From contig NC_061153.1 in NCBI RefSeq assembly GCF_905220365.1, positions 10,312,001 through 10,376,000 on the forward strand: DNA of 64,000 nt, given 5' to 3'. Below, piece after piece: positions 20,628 through 31,543 of the stretch. This DNA is from Vanessa cardui (taxonomy: Eukaryota > Arthropoda > Insecta > Lepidoptera > Nymphalidae). Position 1 is the first letter of the stretch. Each line of letters opens with the position of its first letter. Under the pieces are notes generated by a model, which did not search any database, was not told where the DNA came from, and was given only the letters and a program-made list of their open reading frames with translations. Position numbers and translations under genes: made by a program.

Positions 20628-20828
20628 AGAAGGAATACTGGGAATTATAAATTTTTCACTTTTGGGTCGTATGGCCATTGATTTCATTTGCATGATATAT
20701 AAATAAAGTTGATTTGTTCTAGATGTTGTAACTCATATTAATAATATCAACCTTCCCTATTTAATATTAGAAACTAGTTTAATACGAGTAAGTAGGAAAT
20801 TACTTACGATATTTTAAAAATATCGATA
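20628..20828. other. AT-rich gap after the hAT relic
   Basis: No coding sequence. A palindromic AAAATATCGATAT-like motif lies at the right side, similar to the TCGATA-rich tract at 21230-21310. Confidence 0.4.
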
Positions 20829-21222
20829 TAACGGAGCAGCATGTACGAGCGCGTTTTTAAAAAACATGACGTCAGCATAACTGACTTCACGAGTGTCAGG
20901 GTTTCAATCATTATCCATCCTCGGGGGTTCGAAATTAAACTCAGGGAAAATTCTTCTCTGATTTATTCCAATGTGAGACGGTCCGATCGTTTCAACGGCT
21001 CGACCAAGTCTGTCGATACCGGCGGGCGCTTGATCTTTTATAACAAAAATAGGTGGGTAGACTTATTCACTCAACAGCTGTTTACAAACACTGACTAATT
21101 TAACATTTCAAAATTTACTAAAAATTATTAATTTAACAATCAAACAGTTTTAAATTATTGTTATTATTAAAATAATAATTTTTGGACACGTGTTTTTTTA
21201 AAATTGGTAGTTTCGCGCTGAT
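20829..21222 (+). repeat. Dispersed repeat, copy 1 (partner at 42529-42920)
   Basis: About 390 bp, starting ACGGAGCAGCATGT and ending near GGACACGTGTTTTT...CGCG. It is shared with 42529-42920 in the same orientation with scattered substitutions and small indels. It contains one TGACGTCA palindrome (20867-20874) and a degraded second one. It is non-coding; an 85-codon frame across it is not conserved in the other copy. It could be an LTR, a 5' UTR or a non-autonomous element. Confidence 0.8.
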
Positions 21223-21314
21223 AGATATATATGTTCGATATATCGCAAAGTATCGATAGAAAATTACGATATATTATATCGAAAATAGTATCGATATTTT
21301 TTAACATGAACATC
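21223..21314. repeat. TCGATA-rich palindromic tract at the end of the gypsy fragment
   Basis: Repeated ATCGATA/TATCGAT palindromes fill 21228-21300, ending in AACATGAACATCACTACC, which resembles a hAT-type terminal repeat. It abuts the second gypsy RT exactly where its frame stops matching. Confidence 0.45.
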
Positions 21315-22371
21315 ACTACCTTGGGAGCCCCAAACACGCACTTGGATACGTTGATCACCATGCCGTAGTCCCTGAGTCTGGTGAAAATCTGACGCAAGTG
21401 GTCTTCGTGTATGGTTTCGTTCTCGGAGAAGATGAGAAAGTCATCCAAGTATGCATACACGAAGTCCAGAACACGAGTCAGCTCGTATACGAATCGCTGA
21501 AACGTTTGTCCAGCATTCCGAAGTCCGAAAGTCATGTAAGGGAATTCGAACATGCCAAATGGTGTTGTTATTGCCCTCTTGGGGATATCTTCAGGATTCA
21601 CCAGTATCGGATTATACGCCTTCACGAGGTCTAAAGTGGTAAAGACCTTGCTACCAGAAATTTGATGTTCAAAATCATGAAGATGTCTAATGGGATACCG
21701 GTCTGGGATGGTACGAGCGTTGAGCCTCCTATAATCTCCGCACGGGCGCCAGCCGTTGTCCTTTTTCGGCACCAGGTGCAGTGGAGATGACCAGGGACTC
21801 TACGAAGGTCGTGCTGTCCCATTCGCGAGCATTGCCTCGAAACTCGCGTTTATCATAAGCTTGTCGGGTGCCAGGCGCCTAGGGTTGCAGGAAACTGGAG
21901 GACCTGGTGTGGTGCGGATGTGGTGTAGTGTGTTGTGTGGAACAGAGTTATGTATGCCGGCTGGCCGCGTGATGTCAGCGTTTCTGGTTCTTACAATCTA
22001 CAACTAAGTTATAAAAATATAGAAAGTCTACCCCTATAATGGGCTTTGTCACATTCGCCACCATAAAACCGTGGCGTTTTGTGGTGGCAGTCATGCCGAA
22101 GTCCGAGGTTCAGCGTGAGGTGTTTGTACCCGTACACATTGATGGTCGACCCGTTGGCTGCCGTGAGCTTGTACGTCGTTGATTCACGACGTTGCCGTAG
22201 CATGGAGAGGAGAAAGACGCACAAGTCGCTACCGGTGTCGACCAGGAACTGCGTCTTCGTCCATTTGTCCGTGACGATCAGGCGACCAGAGGTGATGGGG
22301 CTGTCGGTTGTCGCGATTACCGACCGCCCAGAGAGTTTTCCGCCACCTTGAAGTCGCAGGGACGGACACAC
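21315..22371 (-). pseudogene. Gypsy 2 pol: aspartic protease and partial RT
   Basis: Protease: FLVDTGSDLCV with the catalytic DTGS, then 'YKLTAANGSTINVYG'. After a frameshift near 22080, 'IIGVDFLYFYNLVVDC' gives the second protease motif. A damaged linker (22000-21840) leads to RT. The RT shows a TAG in the 'ARPS-SPWSSPLHLVPKK' region (about 21800), then GWRPCGDYRRLN, FTTLDLVKAYN (motif A), FPYMTFGLRNAGQTFQRF (motif B) and VYAYLDDFLIF (YLDD motif C). It ends at 'DYGMVINVSKC', before the thumb and RNase H. Confidence 0.85.
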
Positions 22372-22501
22372 TTCTTGGCTCCGCTGCCGAACTTAGAGTG
22401 GTACCAGCAAAGCGGGAACTTACGGTACCTGGAGTTCGACCGCGAGCGTGGACGGCTCCTCGTCCTGTTGACCTGGGTCTGCGGTCTCTGGTAGTGAGGC
22501 T

Positions 22502-23136
22502 TTATAATTGCCTACGTAGCTCGGTGACTTCTCGAGCCAGAGACTCGATGCTGGGTCCCGGATTGGTGCTGCTCGTCGCAGCGACATGTTGAGTCGGTGT
22601 CGGCACAATGTCGTGGATTCTGTCCTCGAGGTCGGCCAGGGTGTCCAGACTCGCATGAGGCTGAGCTGCTAGTTTAGATTGGATGTTTGCAGGAAGTCGG
22701 CTCGTCCAGATGGTGCGCAGGAACTCGTCCGTTACTTCTTGACCTGCTAGGCCCTGGAGATGCCGAAGAAATTGTGACGGTCTGCGATCACCCAGTTCCT
22801 CGTGCATCAGGAGTTGCTGTACCTTCTTCTCATTTGAAGCACTAAATCTTCGGACTAGCTCTGACTTGAGCTTCTCGTATTTATCCCGAGCAGGAGGATT
22901 GGTAATAATATCCTTGACTTCACGTGCGTATTGCCGGTCTAATTGTGAGACGACGTAAAATAATTTTGTTGCATCGTTGGTGATGCCTGCGATCATGAAC
23001 TGGCCTTACAGTGTGCGAACCAGATGTCAGGTTCGTCCGGCCAAAATGGTGGAACTCGCACGCCTACTTTGCAAATTTCAGACGCGGCGTTTTCTATGTC
23101 CGTCTGATCTTCCTTAGTGCCACACCCAGTAGCCAT
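22502..23136 (-). pseudogene. Gypsy 2 gag polyprotein
   Basis: The start ATG is probably at 23136-23134 (MATGCGTKEDQTDIENAASE), giving the N-terminal part 'VGVRVPPFWPDEPDIWFAH'. A 1-bp frameshift near 23000 moves into the main frame 22996-22502: MIAGITNDATKLFYVVSQLD, KYEKLKSELVRRFSASNEKK, LLMHEELGDRRPSQFLRHLQ, and a C-terminal 'SLAREVTELRRQL'. This is a helical capsid-type gag. The zinc knuckle that would follow is in a GC-rich stretch (22500-22380) that is frame-disrupted. Confidence 0.85.
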
Positions 23137-23156
23137 CTTGTATTCCACACGGTATT

Positions 23157-23172
23157 CAAAACGGGGTCACCA
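23157..23172 (-). promoter_or_regulatory. Candidate primer-binding site of gypsy 2
   Basis: On the (-) strand TGGTGACCCCGTTTTG lies directly after a sequence ending CTACA (LTR end at about 23176) and 21 bp before the gag ATG. The TGG start and position fit a tRNA primer site. Confidence 0.55.
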
Positions 23173-23580
23173 CGGTGTAGGTTGTAGTGGTGTTAGTGAT
23201 TATCTTACACTCTCCGGCGGCTGGTGGTGTGAGATAGGTAAATAATAACTCACGTAGATATACACAAAATGTATAATACACTAAGAAAGGTGCACAAAAC
23301 AAAGCACAGCACAGAGAGAATGTCAGAAGGAGAAATATAGTAGAAACAGAAAGTACAAGCACTAAGAGTAACACGCAATAAACAAAAATAACACAAAGCA
23401 GATAGTACGTATAGGCACAGAACAAAGACAACGTAAAAGCAGTGTTTAAGCGGCGCGAGCTCGTGCGACATGCGGATGGCGTCAAGACGTGTATCCGACT
23501 GGCGATACGCCGTACGCGGTAGCTCCACCTTATGGGCGGCGCCTGCGCGTCGTACGAGCGGCGACTAACGGTAGTCGACC

Positions 23581-23676
23581 CGTGACCACGAACGCTGTAA
23601 AGTGCTCGAAACGTCGGGATGTCCAAAATAATTAATATACGCGATTAAAATCCGTTATAACTAGTTTCATTTTAAC
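23581..23676 (-). repeat. Single arm of a dispersed palindromic repeat
   Basis: The segment with CTCGAAACGTCGGGATGTCC, TTAATATACGCGATT and CCGTTATAACTAGTTT is the same family as the double-armed copy at 58809-59016. Only one arm is present here, next to the gypsy 2 LTR/leader. Confidence 0.75.
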
Positions 23677-24451
23677 GATAGTCGGTTACCGTTAGCCATA
23701 CTGCCGCTTCAGACGGCGCTGATATGAACGCCGCGGCCGGCGCGCGGGAGAATAACCGCGCGTTTATAAATAATATTAAATATATATAAATATTTTGTAT
23801 TCGTGTTACTGTGTGTGTATTTGTATAGTGTATTAATAATTATAATATAAATACAATTTAATAAAATATATTAACGTGAGTACCTGTAATAATAATGTAT
23901 ACATAAATTAATGTAGATATTATTATAATATATGTGGTGTCTGTGGGTGTGTGTATATATATAAATGTGTGGGTGATCCCCACACGTCTTTTTATCTTTC
24001 ACGAGATTCATTGTGAAAACTTACCTTATGACAAAAGCAGAATATATCAGTCTCAACTGCCAATAATCCGATACCTAGATCTTCTCTTGCAGTTATCAAA
24101 CGAGTTCCTGTTAGTATAAGACTAGATGGTAAGACCCATCATACAGTAAAAAATTGTAAACAAAGCCGCTGTGAGATGTGCCAGAAAAATACTACTATGA
24201 AGTGTGTATTCGGTATTTAGGCAGGTTAAAGAAAACTTCTTTGGTTTTGCTAAATACTTTTATCTGAAGATACAGGTGTTACTAAGACAAGAAATCGTAG
24301 CAGAATGATATTCAAATTTAAAATGTAAAGGAAGGAACTTAAGTCCATAGATAAAAAAGGATTACAACTTTATGAATTAGAATATCGTGGTTCATATAAA
24401 CAAAATGTCATGTAAAATAAATGTAGTGCAGGTCCACACGTAGGCGCCAAC
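23677..24451 (-). repeat. Region expected to hold the BEL/Pao 3' LTR
   Basis: An LTR-like start (TGTTGGCGCCTACG, reading from 24452 downward) follows the BEL polypurine tract, so LTR sequence should extend to lower coordinates. The inner end is not visible because no second LTR is in the window. The segment 23690-24000 is GC-rich then AT-rich and has no gene. Confidence 0.5.
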
Positions 24452-24452
24452 A

Positions 24453-24468
24453 TATTCCCTCCTCTTGA
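24453..24468 (-). promoter_or_regulatory. BEL polypurine tract
   Basis: On the (-) strand AAGAGGAGGGAATA precedes TGTTGGCGCC directly. A purine run right before a TG LTR start is the plus-strand primer site of LTR retrotransposons. Confidence 0.6.
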
Positions 24469-25284
24469 ACGCATAGCTTCGCGTTCAAGACTCGTCCTCT
24501 GGGAAAAATAAAGGGCAGATGCATGTTAGGGATCGACGTACTACACCTCTCGTGGTTTGAACGTCCGCAACTCTTGCGATACCGTCAGGCCCAGGGTAAA
24601 CAAGCGTGACTCGTCCCAAGCGCCAATGCAAAGGGACAGCATTGTCTTCTTGAAGGAGAACCATGTCCCCGATGCGTAGCCTTTCATGATTGGAGCGCCA
24701 TTTGATTCGCCGCTGTAGCTCGCTGATGTATTCACGGTGCCAGCGTCGCCAAAAGTGCTGTCATATTTGTTCCAAGCGCATGTAGCGGTTGAGACTGTTG
24801 GGGCTGCAGTCTTCAATGTTCGGAGAAGGCAAAGCAGTCAATGGCTGACCAATCAGAAAGTGCTCTGGGGAGAGAGGAAGTAAATCATTAGGAGAGGTGG
24901 ACATGGGATATAGAGGACGGCTATTTAATAGCTTCCACTTGTGCTAAAAGCGAAGTTAATTCTTCAAAAGTTAAATTATTATTGCCAATAATTCTTTTGA
25001 TATGACATTTTGCGGATTTAATTCCCGCTTCCCATAAGCCGCCAAAGTGAGGAGCGTAAGCGGGAATAAAGTGAAATTTTATTTGTTCGTCAACGGCAAA
25101 ATCAGATATAACGGGATCGGGATAGTTAGTTTGTTTAATTGCGACCTTTGTCGGAATATATCTCCGCTGGCTTGTCCCTACGCGATATGAATCTCCGTAA
25201 CGCTAGTAGAAACGCATCTTTAGACAGATCGCTAACCAATTCTAAGCGAGTACATTTATAACGAAAACAAATGAATAAACATAG
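24469..25284 (-). pseudogene. BEL/Pao integrase catalytic core and C-terminal domain
   Basis: In changing frames the (-) strand reads LELVSDLSKDAFLLALRRFI, AEIYSDKGRN (second Asp of DDE), and FIPAYAPHFGGLWEAGIKSA (catalytic Glu). After 'LTFEELTSLLAQVEA' it continues LYPMSTSPNDLLPLSPEHFL, HFWRRWHREYISELQRR, GDMVLLQEDNAVPLHWRLGR and 'VYPGPDGIARVADV'. The latter is the C-terminal domain that I know as DUF5641 in BEL/Pao pol. Stops (after SDKGRN and at LEQI) and frameshifts break it. It joins DNA ends of the cDNA to the host chromosome in intact relatives. Confidence 0.85.
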
Positions 25285-25676
25285 ATTTTATAAGTGGTAG
25301 TGCCACGCTGTATACCTTCGGGTTACAGCCGAATGGGCCGGCACGCCCGGGGAAGTACCACTCTCTCACTTAAAATCGGCGTAAAGTGGTAGCTATGTTA
25401 CCGCGTTTCGCCCGGTAAGTGAGAGTTCCGGAGGCCCAATCCCCCTCCCCCCCAAAACTTGATGGTTGTGCAGAATATGGTTAAATTACCCCAGGAGGGT
25501 ACCACCAGCGGCAGCGGTGGAGAATCCCTCTCTGGGCATCCATGCTCAGGACATACACCACCTGAGCAGGGATGCCCAGGCTGCCCTCCGAATTCTAGGG
25601 GGGGGGCAATTTTGCGCTCGCCACTGTTCGAGGCAAGCGGAGCAGGCATCATAAGGCAACCCCTACCACCCTCGCT
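25285..25676 (+). promoter_or_regulatory. 5' UTR / internal promoter region of LINE A
   Basis: GC-rich leader, starting GTGGTAGTGCCACGC. Partly repeated GTGGTA...TACCAC motifs occur at 25287, 25360 and 25386. C- and G-runs occur at 25440 and 25605. LINEs of this type carry their promoter here (family knowledge). The ORF frame is open from about 25620. Confidence 0.55.
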
Positions 25677-27956
25677 GTGGACTTCTGCAATATAAGGGGA
25701 CTCAACTCTAACCTCCACGCTGTTCACTACCATCTGGAAACGGCGAAGCCGGCCTTGCTCTTTCTAACCGAGACCCAGATATCTTCTCCTGCCGATACGA
25801 CTTTTCTTTCGTACCCTGGGTACAAATTGGAACATTCCTTTGTGCCACGAGCTGGGGTATGCGTTTACGTCAGAGATGATATCTGTTCTCGACGCCTCGG
25901 CAGCCTTGAAGGACAGGACCTATCGATTATCTGGCTGCGTGTAGACTGCGATGACCATCCGCGAATCTATGCGTGCCTTTATAGGTCCCATAGCGGTAAT
26001 GCCGAAACCGACCGACTGGTTGAGCACGTCCAATTGGCTACAGATTCCGTGCTGCAGCAGATTCCATCCGCAGAGATCATTATTCTGGGCGACTTTAATG
26101 CCCATCACGCTGAATGGCTCGGCTCACGCACCACCGATCATGCGGGTAGATCTGTTCTGGACTTCGCTCTAGCATATGATCTGACACAACTGGTCAACTC
26201 GCCAACGCGAATACCGGATGTGGAGGATCATACACCTTCCCTGTTGGACCTTCTGCTGACTTCGCATCCGGATGGCTATCAGGTTACCGTCGATCCCCCT
26301 CTGGGCTCGTCCGACCACTGTCTCGTCCGGAGTACAGTGCCGGTTATGCGGTACTCACGGCCTCGCTTTGTTGGGTGCCGCCGAGTATGGCACTACAAGT
26401 CAGCAGATTGGGATGGGATGCGGTCTTTTTTTGCATCTTACCCATGGGGGCAGATTTGTTTCTCGCCGGATGATCCGAACGCTACTGCTGACTCTGTTGC
26501 CGATGTGGTGCTTCAGGGTATGGAACTATTCATTCCTTACTCTGCAGTACCCATCGGTGGCAAGTCCCAGCCTTGGTTTGGTCGCTTCTGCAAAACGGCA
26601 TCACGCCGAAAGTGGGAACGCTATCAAACCTGGGCTAATGCATCTGCGTCTCGTTATGTAAATACCAGCGCATTCAAAAAGGAATATAACTCTGCCTCTA
26701 GGTCCCTCAAAAACGTGATTGCTAGGGCGAAGACGGAGTACATTGGCAGAATTGGCGAAAGACTGGTGCGCCTCCCTTCAGGAACACGTGCGTTCTGATC
26801 TCTCGCTAAGGCTGTCTTAGGGAATTTCTGTCAGCCTTCGTTTCCATCTCTGCACAGGGATGGTGAGTCATTGACCCATACCGCGAAAGAGAAAGCTGAT
26901 CTTTTAGTCTCTCTCTTCGCGTCGAACTCGACTCTGGATGACCAAGGAAAGTCTCCACCGACAATTCCGCGGTGTGATACCACGATGCCGGAGGTTAAAT
27001 TCCGGCAAAGTGCAGTTCGCAAAGAACTTCTTTCCTTGGATATTCATAAGTCGAGTGGACCTGATGGCATCCCTCCAATCGTGCTACGGACATGTGCTCC
27101 CGAGTTGGCACCGGTCTTAACGCGTCTTTTCCGGCAATCCTACACATTAGGCGTCGTCCCGAACTCCTGGAAGACAGTTTTGGTGCACCCGATCCCTAAA
27201 AAAGGCAACCGCTCAGATCCGTCCAATTATAGGCCTATAGCCATCACCTCCTTGCTCTCCAAGGTAATGGAGTCCCTTATTAACTGCCAGCTCCTGCAGT
27301 ATCTAGAGGAGAACCAGCTGATTAGCGACCGCCAGTACGGTTTCCGTCGGGGTCAGTCGGCCGGTGATCTTCTAGTTTACCTTACTCATAGATGGGCTGA
27401 AGCAGTTGAGAGCAAGGGGGAGGCATTAGCAGCCAGCTTGGACATAGCGAAGGCCTTCGATCGCGTCTGGCACAAAGCGCTTCTTTCGAAGCTTCCTTCC
27501 TATGGGCTTCCCGGGAAATTATGCAATTGGATTACCAGCTTTTTGGCAGATCGGAGCATCAAGGTCGTTGTCGACGGTGCATGCTCCGACTTAAAATTCG
27601 CCAATGCTGGTGTTCCACAAGGCTGCGTTCTATCACCCACTCTGTTTCTTCTGCATATCAATGATTTGTTGCAAATCGGGAACATTCATTGCTATGCAGA
27701 CGACAGTACCGTTGACACCTTATACACCGGCCGCGCTAATATTTCTCGGGAAAACGTCGAAGAGAACCGGAACAAACTTGTGTCTGAAATCGAATCTTCA
27801 TTAAACGAAGTCTCGAATTGGGGCCGACTAAATCTAGTCCATTTCAACCCCAAAAAGACGTAAGTTTGCGCGTTAACCGCTAAAAAAACACCATTTGTCG
27901 TATCTCCACAATTTGAGAACATTCCAATAGCCGCTACAGGTAGTATCGGAATACTT
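25677..27956 (+). pseudogene. LINE A ORF: endonuclease and reverse transcriptase (5' part)
   Basis: One reading frame runs through to the LINE B insertion with two nonsense codons: a TGA at 26796-26798, where Trp is likely, and a TAA at 27861-27863, where Gln is likely. Endonuclease: FCNIRGLNSN (Asn), LTETQI (Glu), LGDFNAHH (Asp, Asn), LLDLLLTS (Asp), SSDHCLV. RT: NYRPIAITSLLSKVMESL, YGFRRGQSAGD, motif A ASLDIAKAFDRVWH, motif B GVPQGCVLSP, motif C HCYADDSTVD. All catalytic residues are present. The C-terminus resumes at 29998. No ORF1 or zinc-knuckle gene precedes it. Confidence 0.9.
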
Positions 27957-29963
27957 CAATGACAATCTGACAATCAGAGGTCTAGATTTAAGGATTATGA
28001 CACATTTTTGCTTCTGAGAGATAGACAGAGAGTTGTTGAAATAGACTGTTATAATGCTTACATTGATCGCGCAGAATGTGAAATTAGGCGTAACAGCAAA
28101 TATTTCTGGTCCTTCTTAAAATCAAAAAAGGAAGGTCCTAACGATTTACCAAATATTATGACTCTTGGAGACACATCGTCATCTGATGGCGGGGAGATAA
28201 GCAACATGTTTAATAGTTATTTTCAATCTGTGTTTGAACCGGATGGTAGTTCAGTTTCATTGGCGCCGAAGGGTCGATCTTTCGTGGATCTACACTCTAT
28301 TGAACTCTCAATACCAATTGTCAAGAATTATCTTAAAAACCTCGATACACGTAAGGGTACCGGCCCTGATGCTTTACCTCCCTGTTTTCTTAAACAATTT
28401 CGCAATGCATTAGCGTTACCGATACTTTTATTATTTAACATGTCTCTCCATACCGGATGTTTACCAACTTTATGGAAAAAATCTTACATTGTACCTATTT
28501 TAAAATCCGGTAACAAACATGATATAAAAAATTATAGGCCCATATCCAAACTTTGCTGCATTGCGAAGTTGTTTGAGAAAATAATTTACGACACAATATT
28601 CCCCATTATACGTCCCTACTTAATAAATGAGCAACATGGTTTCATCAATAAAAGGTCGACGGAAACAAACTTATGTGAATTTTTGCACCGGGTTTCTAAT
28701 TCCATGGATCAAGGACATCAGGTGGATGTCGTGTATACCGATTACTGTAAAGCCTTCGATAAAGTGTCACACAATATACTTATTTACAAACTTGAAGGTT
28801 TCGGTATACACGGCGACCTGCTCAGATGGTTGGATTCATATCTTCGCAACCGTAGTCAGGCTGTCTCTATTAGGGGTTATCTGTCATCTTTTATACCGAT
28901 AAGTTCAGGTGTTCCTCAGGGCTCTCACCACCTTTACTGTTCAATATATTTATAAATGACATATATAATGTATTTGTGTCTTCAGATTTTCTTCTATATG
29001 CTGATGACACAAAAATTTCAAATCTATTAAATCTTTAGATGATTGTCATGATCTACAATCTGACTTAAATAGGTTAGAGACATACTGCAAATTAAATTCT
29101 CTTCACCTTAACATAAACAAATGTGCTATAATTTCTTTTTCTCGTAAGCGTAAAACTTTGCTTTATAAATATACTATCAATAATAACGACATATCAAGGG
29201 AGACCGAGGTGAGAGACTTAGGCGTGACTCTGGATAGCAAGCTTTCTTTTGGTTCTCATATTAGAAGTATTTCATCAAAAGCCTATCGCATGCTAGGATT
29301 TATAATGAGAACAGGATCTGAATTTAAAAATACTTCTACTATTAACCTGCTTTATAACGCTTACGTCCGTTCTATACTCGAGTATGCATCTACGGTATGG
29401 AATCCTCACTACAATATTCATATAAATGAAATTGAGAAGATCCAAAACAAATTTTTAAAATATTTGTCTTTTAAATCTAGCGATTGTACCCATGAACCTT
29501 TATTATCACTCTCAAAACGCCGATCTATGAGAGACCAAGTTTTCTTATATAAAATTATTAATAATATTATTGATTCCCCTTTTCTACTAAGCAAGCTGTC
29601 TCTGAACTGCCCACGATCCAACGCTCGTCAACCGCTATGTTTTTATACTCCCACTTGTCATTCATCACATAATGCTAACTGTTTTCTAATCAGAGCTTGT
29701 CGCGAATATAATAAGCATTTTGGGAACATTGATATATTTCATTTATCTTTAATTAAATTTAAAGATAAAATTTGTAACCTTCTTAAATTAACTTAACTAT
29801 ATACTTTTAATATTGTCAAATAATTTTTTATTTTTCTTATTGTGTTAAAATATTTGAGTGCATTATATGTTTTATCAATCGGTGGAAACTTCGCTGGATA
29901 ATGTGATATCTAAACTGTATTATGTAATTTTATTATATGTTATATCTGTTTGTTTCCCAAATA

Positions 29964-29990
<27 letters not shown>
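27957..29990 (+). mobile_element. LINE B (Jockey-type), 5'-truncated, nested in LINE A
   Basis: It is flanked by a 7-bp target duplication AATACTT (27950-27956 and 29991-29997). Removing it restores LINE A continuity across the site. It begins inside the endonuclease-RT linker, so it is 5'-truncated (2034 bp). It ends with a 3' UTR and an (AAAT)n tract (about 29966-29990). Confidence 0.92.
27963..29796 (+). pseudogene. LINE B ORF2: reverse transcriptase (partial)
   Basis: The coding sequence starts in the linker (DYDTFLLLRDRQRVV, then 'RRNSKYFWSFLKSKK'). RT blocks: KNYRPISKLCCIAKLFEKII, HGFINKRSTETNL, motif A YTDYCKAFDKVSH, SSGVPQGS (motif B, then a frameshift at about 28918), and LLYADDTKIS (motif C, about 28990). 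A frameshift/stop near 29037 precedes the thumb. The frame 29158-29796 carries the C-terminus (VRDLGVTLDSKLSFGSHI, ILEYASTVWNPHY, 'LIRACREYNKHF'). The last block resembles the partial ORF at 1-291. It is a pseudogene with at least two frame breaks. Confidence 0.88.
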
Positions 29991-29994
<4 letters not shown>

Positions 29995-29997
29995 CTT

Positions 29998-30623
29998 GGC
30001 GTCGATATTTCGAGCCTCGTTCAGTTCCGCGGTCAATTGGAAGGCAAAGCCAAATGGCTTCAAAGAAGCTCGGTGTGCTCAGCAAGGCGAGACAGTATTT
30101 CACGTCGGCCCATCGCCTAAAACTTTACAAGGCGCAAATTCGGCCTCACATGGAGTACTGCTCTCACCTCTGGGCGGGTGCTCCCCAGTACCAGCTCCTT
30201 CCATTTGACCGCATCCAACGTAGAGCGGCTCGAGTTATCGACGATCAAGCCCTTTCCGATCTCCTTGATCCTTTGGCTTTGCGTAGAGATGTTGGATCAC
30301 TCTGCATCTTCTACCGAATTTTTCACGGGGAATGTTCCGAGGAATTGTTCGGATTAATCCCGGCTGCTGAATTTCACCTTCGGACATCTCGTCAAAATTC
30401 TAAGTTTCACCCGCACCATCTTGATGTCCGAAAATTCACAACAGCGCGATTTCTCAGACATTTTCTGCCTCGCACAACTACTTTGTGGAACCAGCTTTCG
30501 CTGGCGGTTTTTCCGAACCGATACGACATAGGAACCTTCAAGAAAAGAGCGTACTCCTTTCTTAAAGGCCGGCAACGCACCTGCAAGCCCCCTGGTGTTG
30601 CAGATGTCCATGGGCGGTGGTAG
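29998..30623 (+). pseudogene. LINE A ORF, C-terminal part after the LINE B insertion
   Basis: It resumes directly after the duplicated AATACTT with LGVDISSLVQFRGQLEGKA, then (after a small frameshift near 30052) 'KLGVLSKARQYFT' and MEYCSHLWAGAPQYQLLPFD. Next come IQRRAARVIDD, LCIFYRIFHGECSEELFGLI, and the C-terminal 'FLPRTTTLWNQLSLAVFP' and 'FKKRAYSFLKGRQ' block. The TAG is at 30621-30623. The match in order to Jockey/CR1-type RT C-termini is clear. Confidence 0.88.
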
Positions 30624-30683
30624 TCACTTTCCATCAGGTGAGCCTCCTGCTCGTTTGCCACCTATGCAATAAAAAAAAAAAAA

Positions 30684-31543
30684 CACTTAGAAGTTTTTGC
30701 ACCTCTACCCTTTCTATCTAACATTGACAAAGGTCCCGCAAACTGCAAAGTCGATACCAACAGTATGAAATGGAAAGGCAGGCATCCCGCGTTGGGTTGG
30801 TAAATTACCCATAAGAGGAGTAATAGTCTGCCCTCGGTGACGGCGACAAGTAATGCAATCGCGCGCAGTACGTCGAGCTAAATGCCTTCCCCCCACTGGT
30901 CATACCGTTTCTCTTATCGCATACAGTAGCGTCTGCGGCCCTGCGTGGAACAGACGCGAGTGCTCGTAACGAAATAAAATCTTATTTAAGTGATGTTTAG
31001 CATCGAGTATGACAGGATGTTTTTTATTATATTTGTATGACGATGACTCAAGCCTTCCGCCTACACGCATAATTTAGTTTTCGTCTAGAAACGGGTTAAG
31101 GGATGAAAGTTTACTTTTTAAACTAATGGATTGCCCTATTAAAAGACAAGCGTATTCCTTAGGAAAAAATTCCTGTTGACATAAAATTACGAGTCGATCA
31201 AATGAATTATTCAATTCTGACAGTGTTAATGGGTCAATAGTTTTGGAATTTCTGTTATTAGTGTTATTAATAAATCGTAATAGATATACAAAACAACGTT
31301 TTAGTTTGATAAAATTAGAATAATTTTCGAAATTAATTAAATTTTCTTCAATCATAGCTGTGTTTGTTTTTAATTCGGATAATGGCTCTGTAGACTTTGA
31401 CATAGTAGGCCATTTGTCCTCCCCCTCAAACAAAAATTTAGGCCCATGCCACCATAGTTCTGAGTCCTTTAACTGAATAGGCTCGACGCCCCGAGATATT
31501 AAGTCGGCGGGGTTGTGGTTTGTAGGTACGTAACGCCAAGCTA
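30684..31543 (-). pseudogene. BEL/Pao RNase H end and integrase zinc-binding domain
   Basis: The (-) strand reads YVPTNHNPADLISRGVEP (end of RNase H/connection), ELWWHGPKFLFEGEDKWP, and a helical linker (31433-31074). The H2C2 integrase zinc finger follows, with HLNKILFRYEHSRLFHAGPQ carrying the His pair and CITCRRHRG the Cys pair. Then 'MPAFPFHTVGIDFAVCGTFV' starts the catalytic core with the first Asp. Stops after 'FLDEN', 'RETV' and 'VNVR' interrupt it. LINE A sits immediately downstream. Confidence 0.88.
31531..31543. repeat. 13-bp target-site duplication (left) of the RTE LINE
   Basis: TAACGCCAAGCTA here is repeated exactly at 33861-33873, flanking the RTE element. It is BEL coding sequence ('LAWRY' on the (-) strand). 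Confidence 0.95.

Larger units (their letters stand above)
21315..23580 (-). mobile_element. Ty3/gypsy element 2, (-) strand, 3'-truncated in RT
   Basis: On the (-) strand: a probable LTR/leader (about 23580-23176), a primer site, gag, protease and RT. The RT is lost after 'CVFGAPKV', where the TCGATA tract begins. The gag family (MIAGITNDATKLFYV) is, as I recall, very abundant in Lepidoptera. RNase H, integrase and the 3' LTR are absent. Confidence 0.8.
25285..30683 (+). mobile_element. LINE A (single-ORF Jockey-type), inserted in BEL, split by LINE B
   Basis: The (+) strand LINE begins at about 25285 with a 5' UTR, carries one long ORF, and ends in a 3' block CCATCAGGTGAGCCTCCTGC plus TCGTTTGCC and a 13-A tail at about 30671-30683. 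Without LINE B it is about 3.36 kb. BEL integrase sequence flanks both sides in consistent reading order, so it inserted into the BEL. The target duplication is not clear from the flanks. Confidence 0.85.

Noticed and set aside
23156..23626. 156-codon (-) frame with many Leu, Phe and Cys upstream of gypsy 2 gag
   Set aside because: It covers the LTR/leader and primer site. It looks like a membrane protein only because the region is T-rich.
24541..24816. 91-codon (-) frame starting MKTAAPTVSTATCAW
   Set aside because: It overlaps the BEL integrase C-terminal domain in the wrong frame; the DUF5641-like motifs are in another frame.
25285..30700. Target duplication for LINE A
   Set aside because: AACATAGATTTTATA and AACACTTAGAAGTTTT on the two sides are only loosely alike, so I do not claim a duplication.
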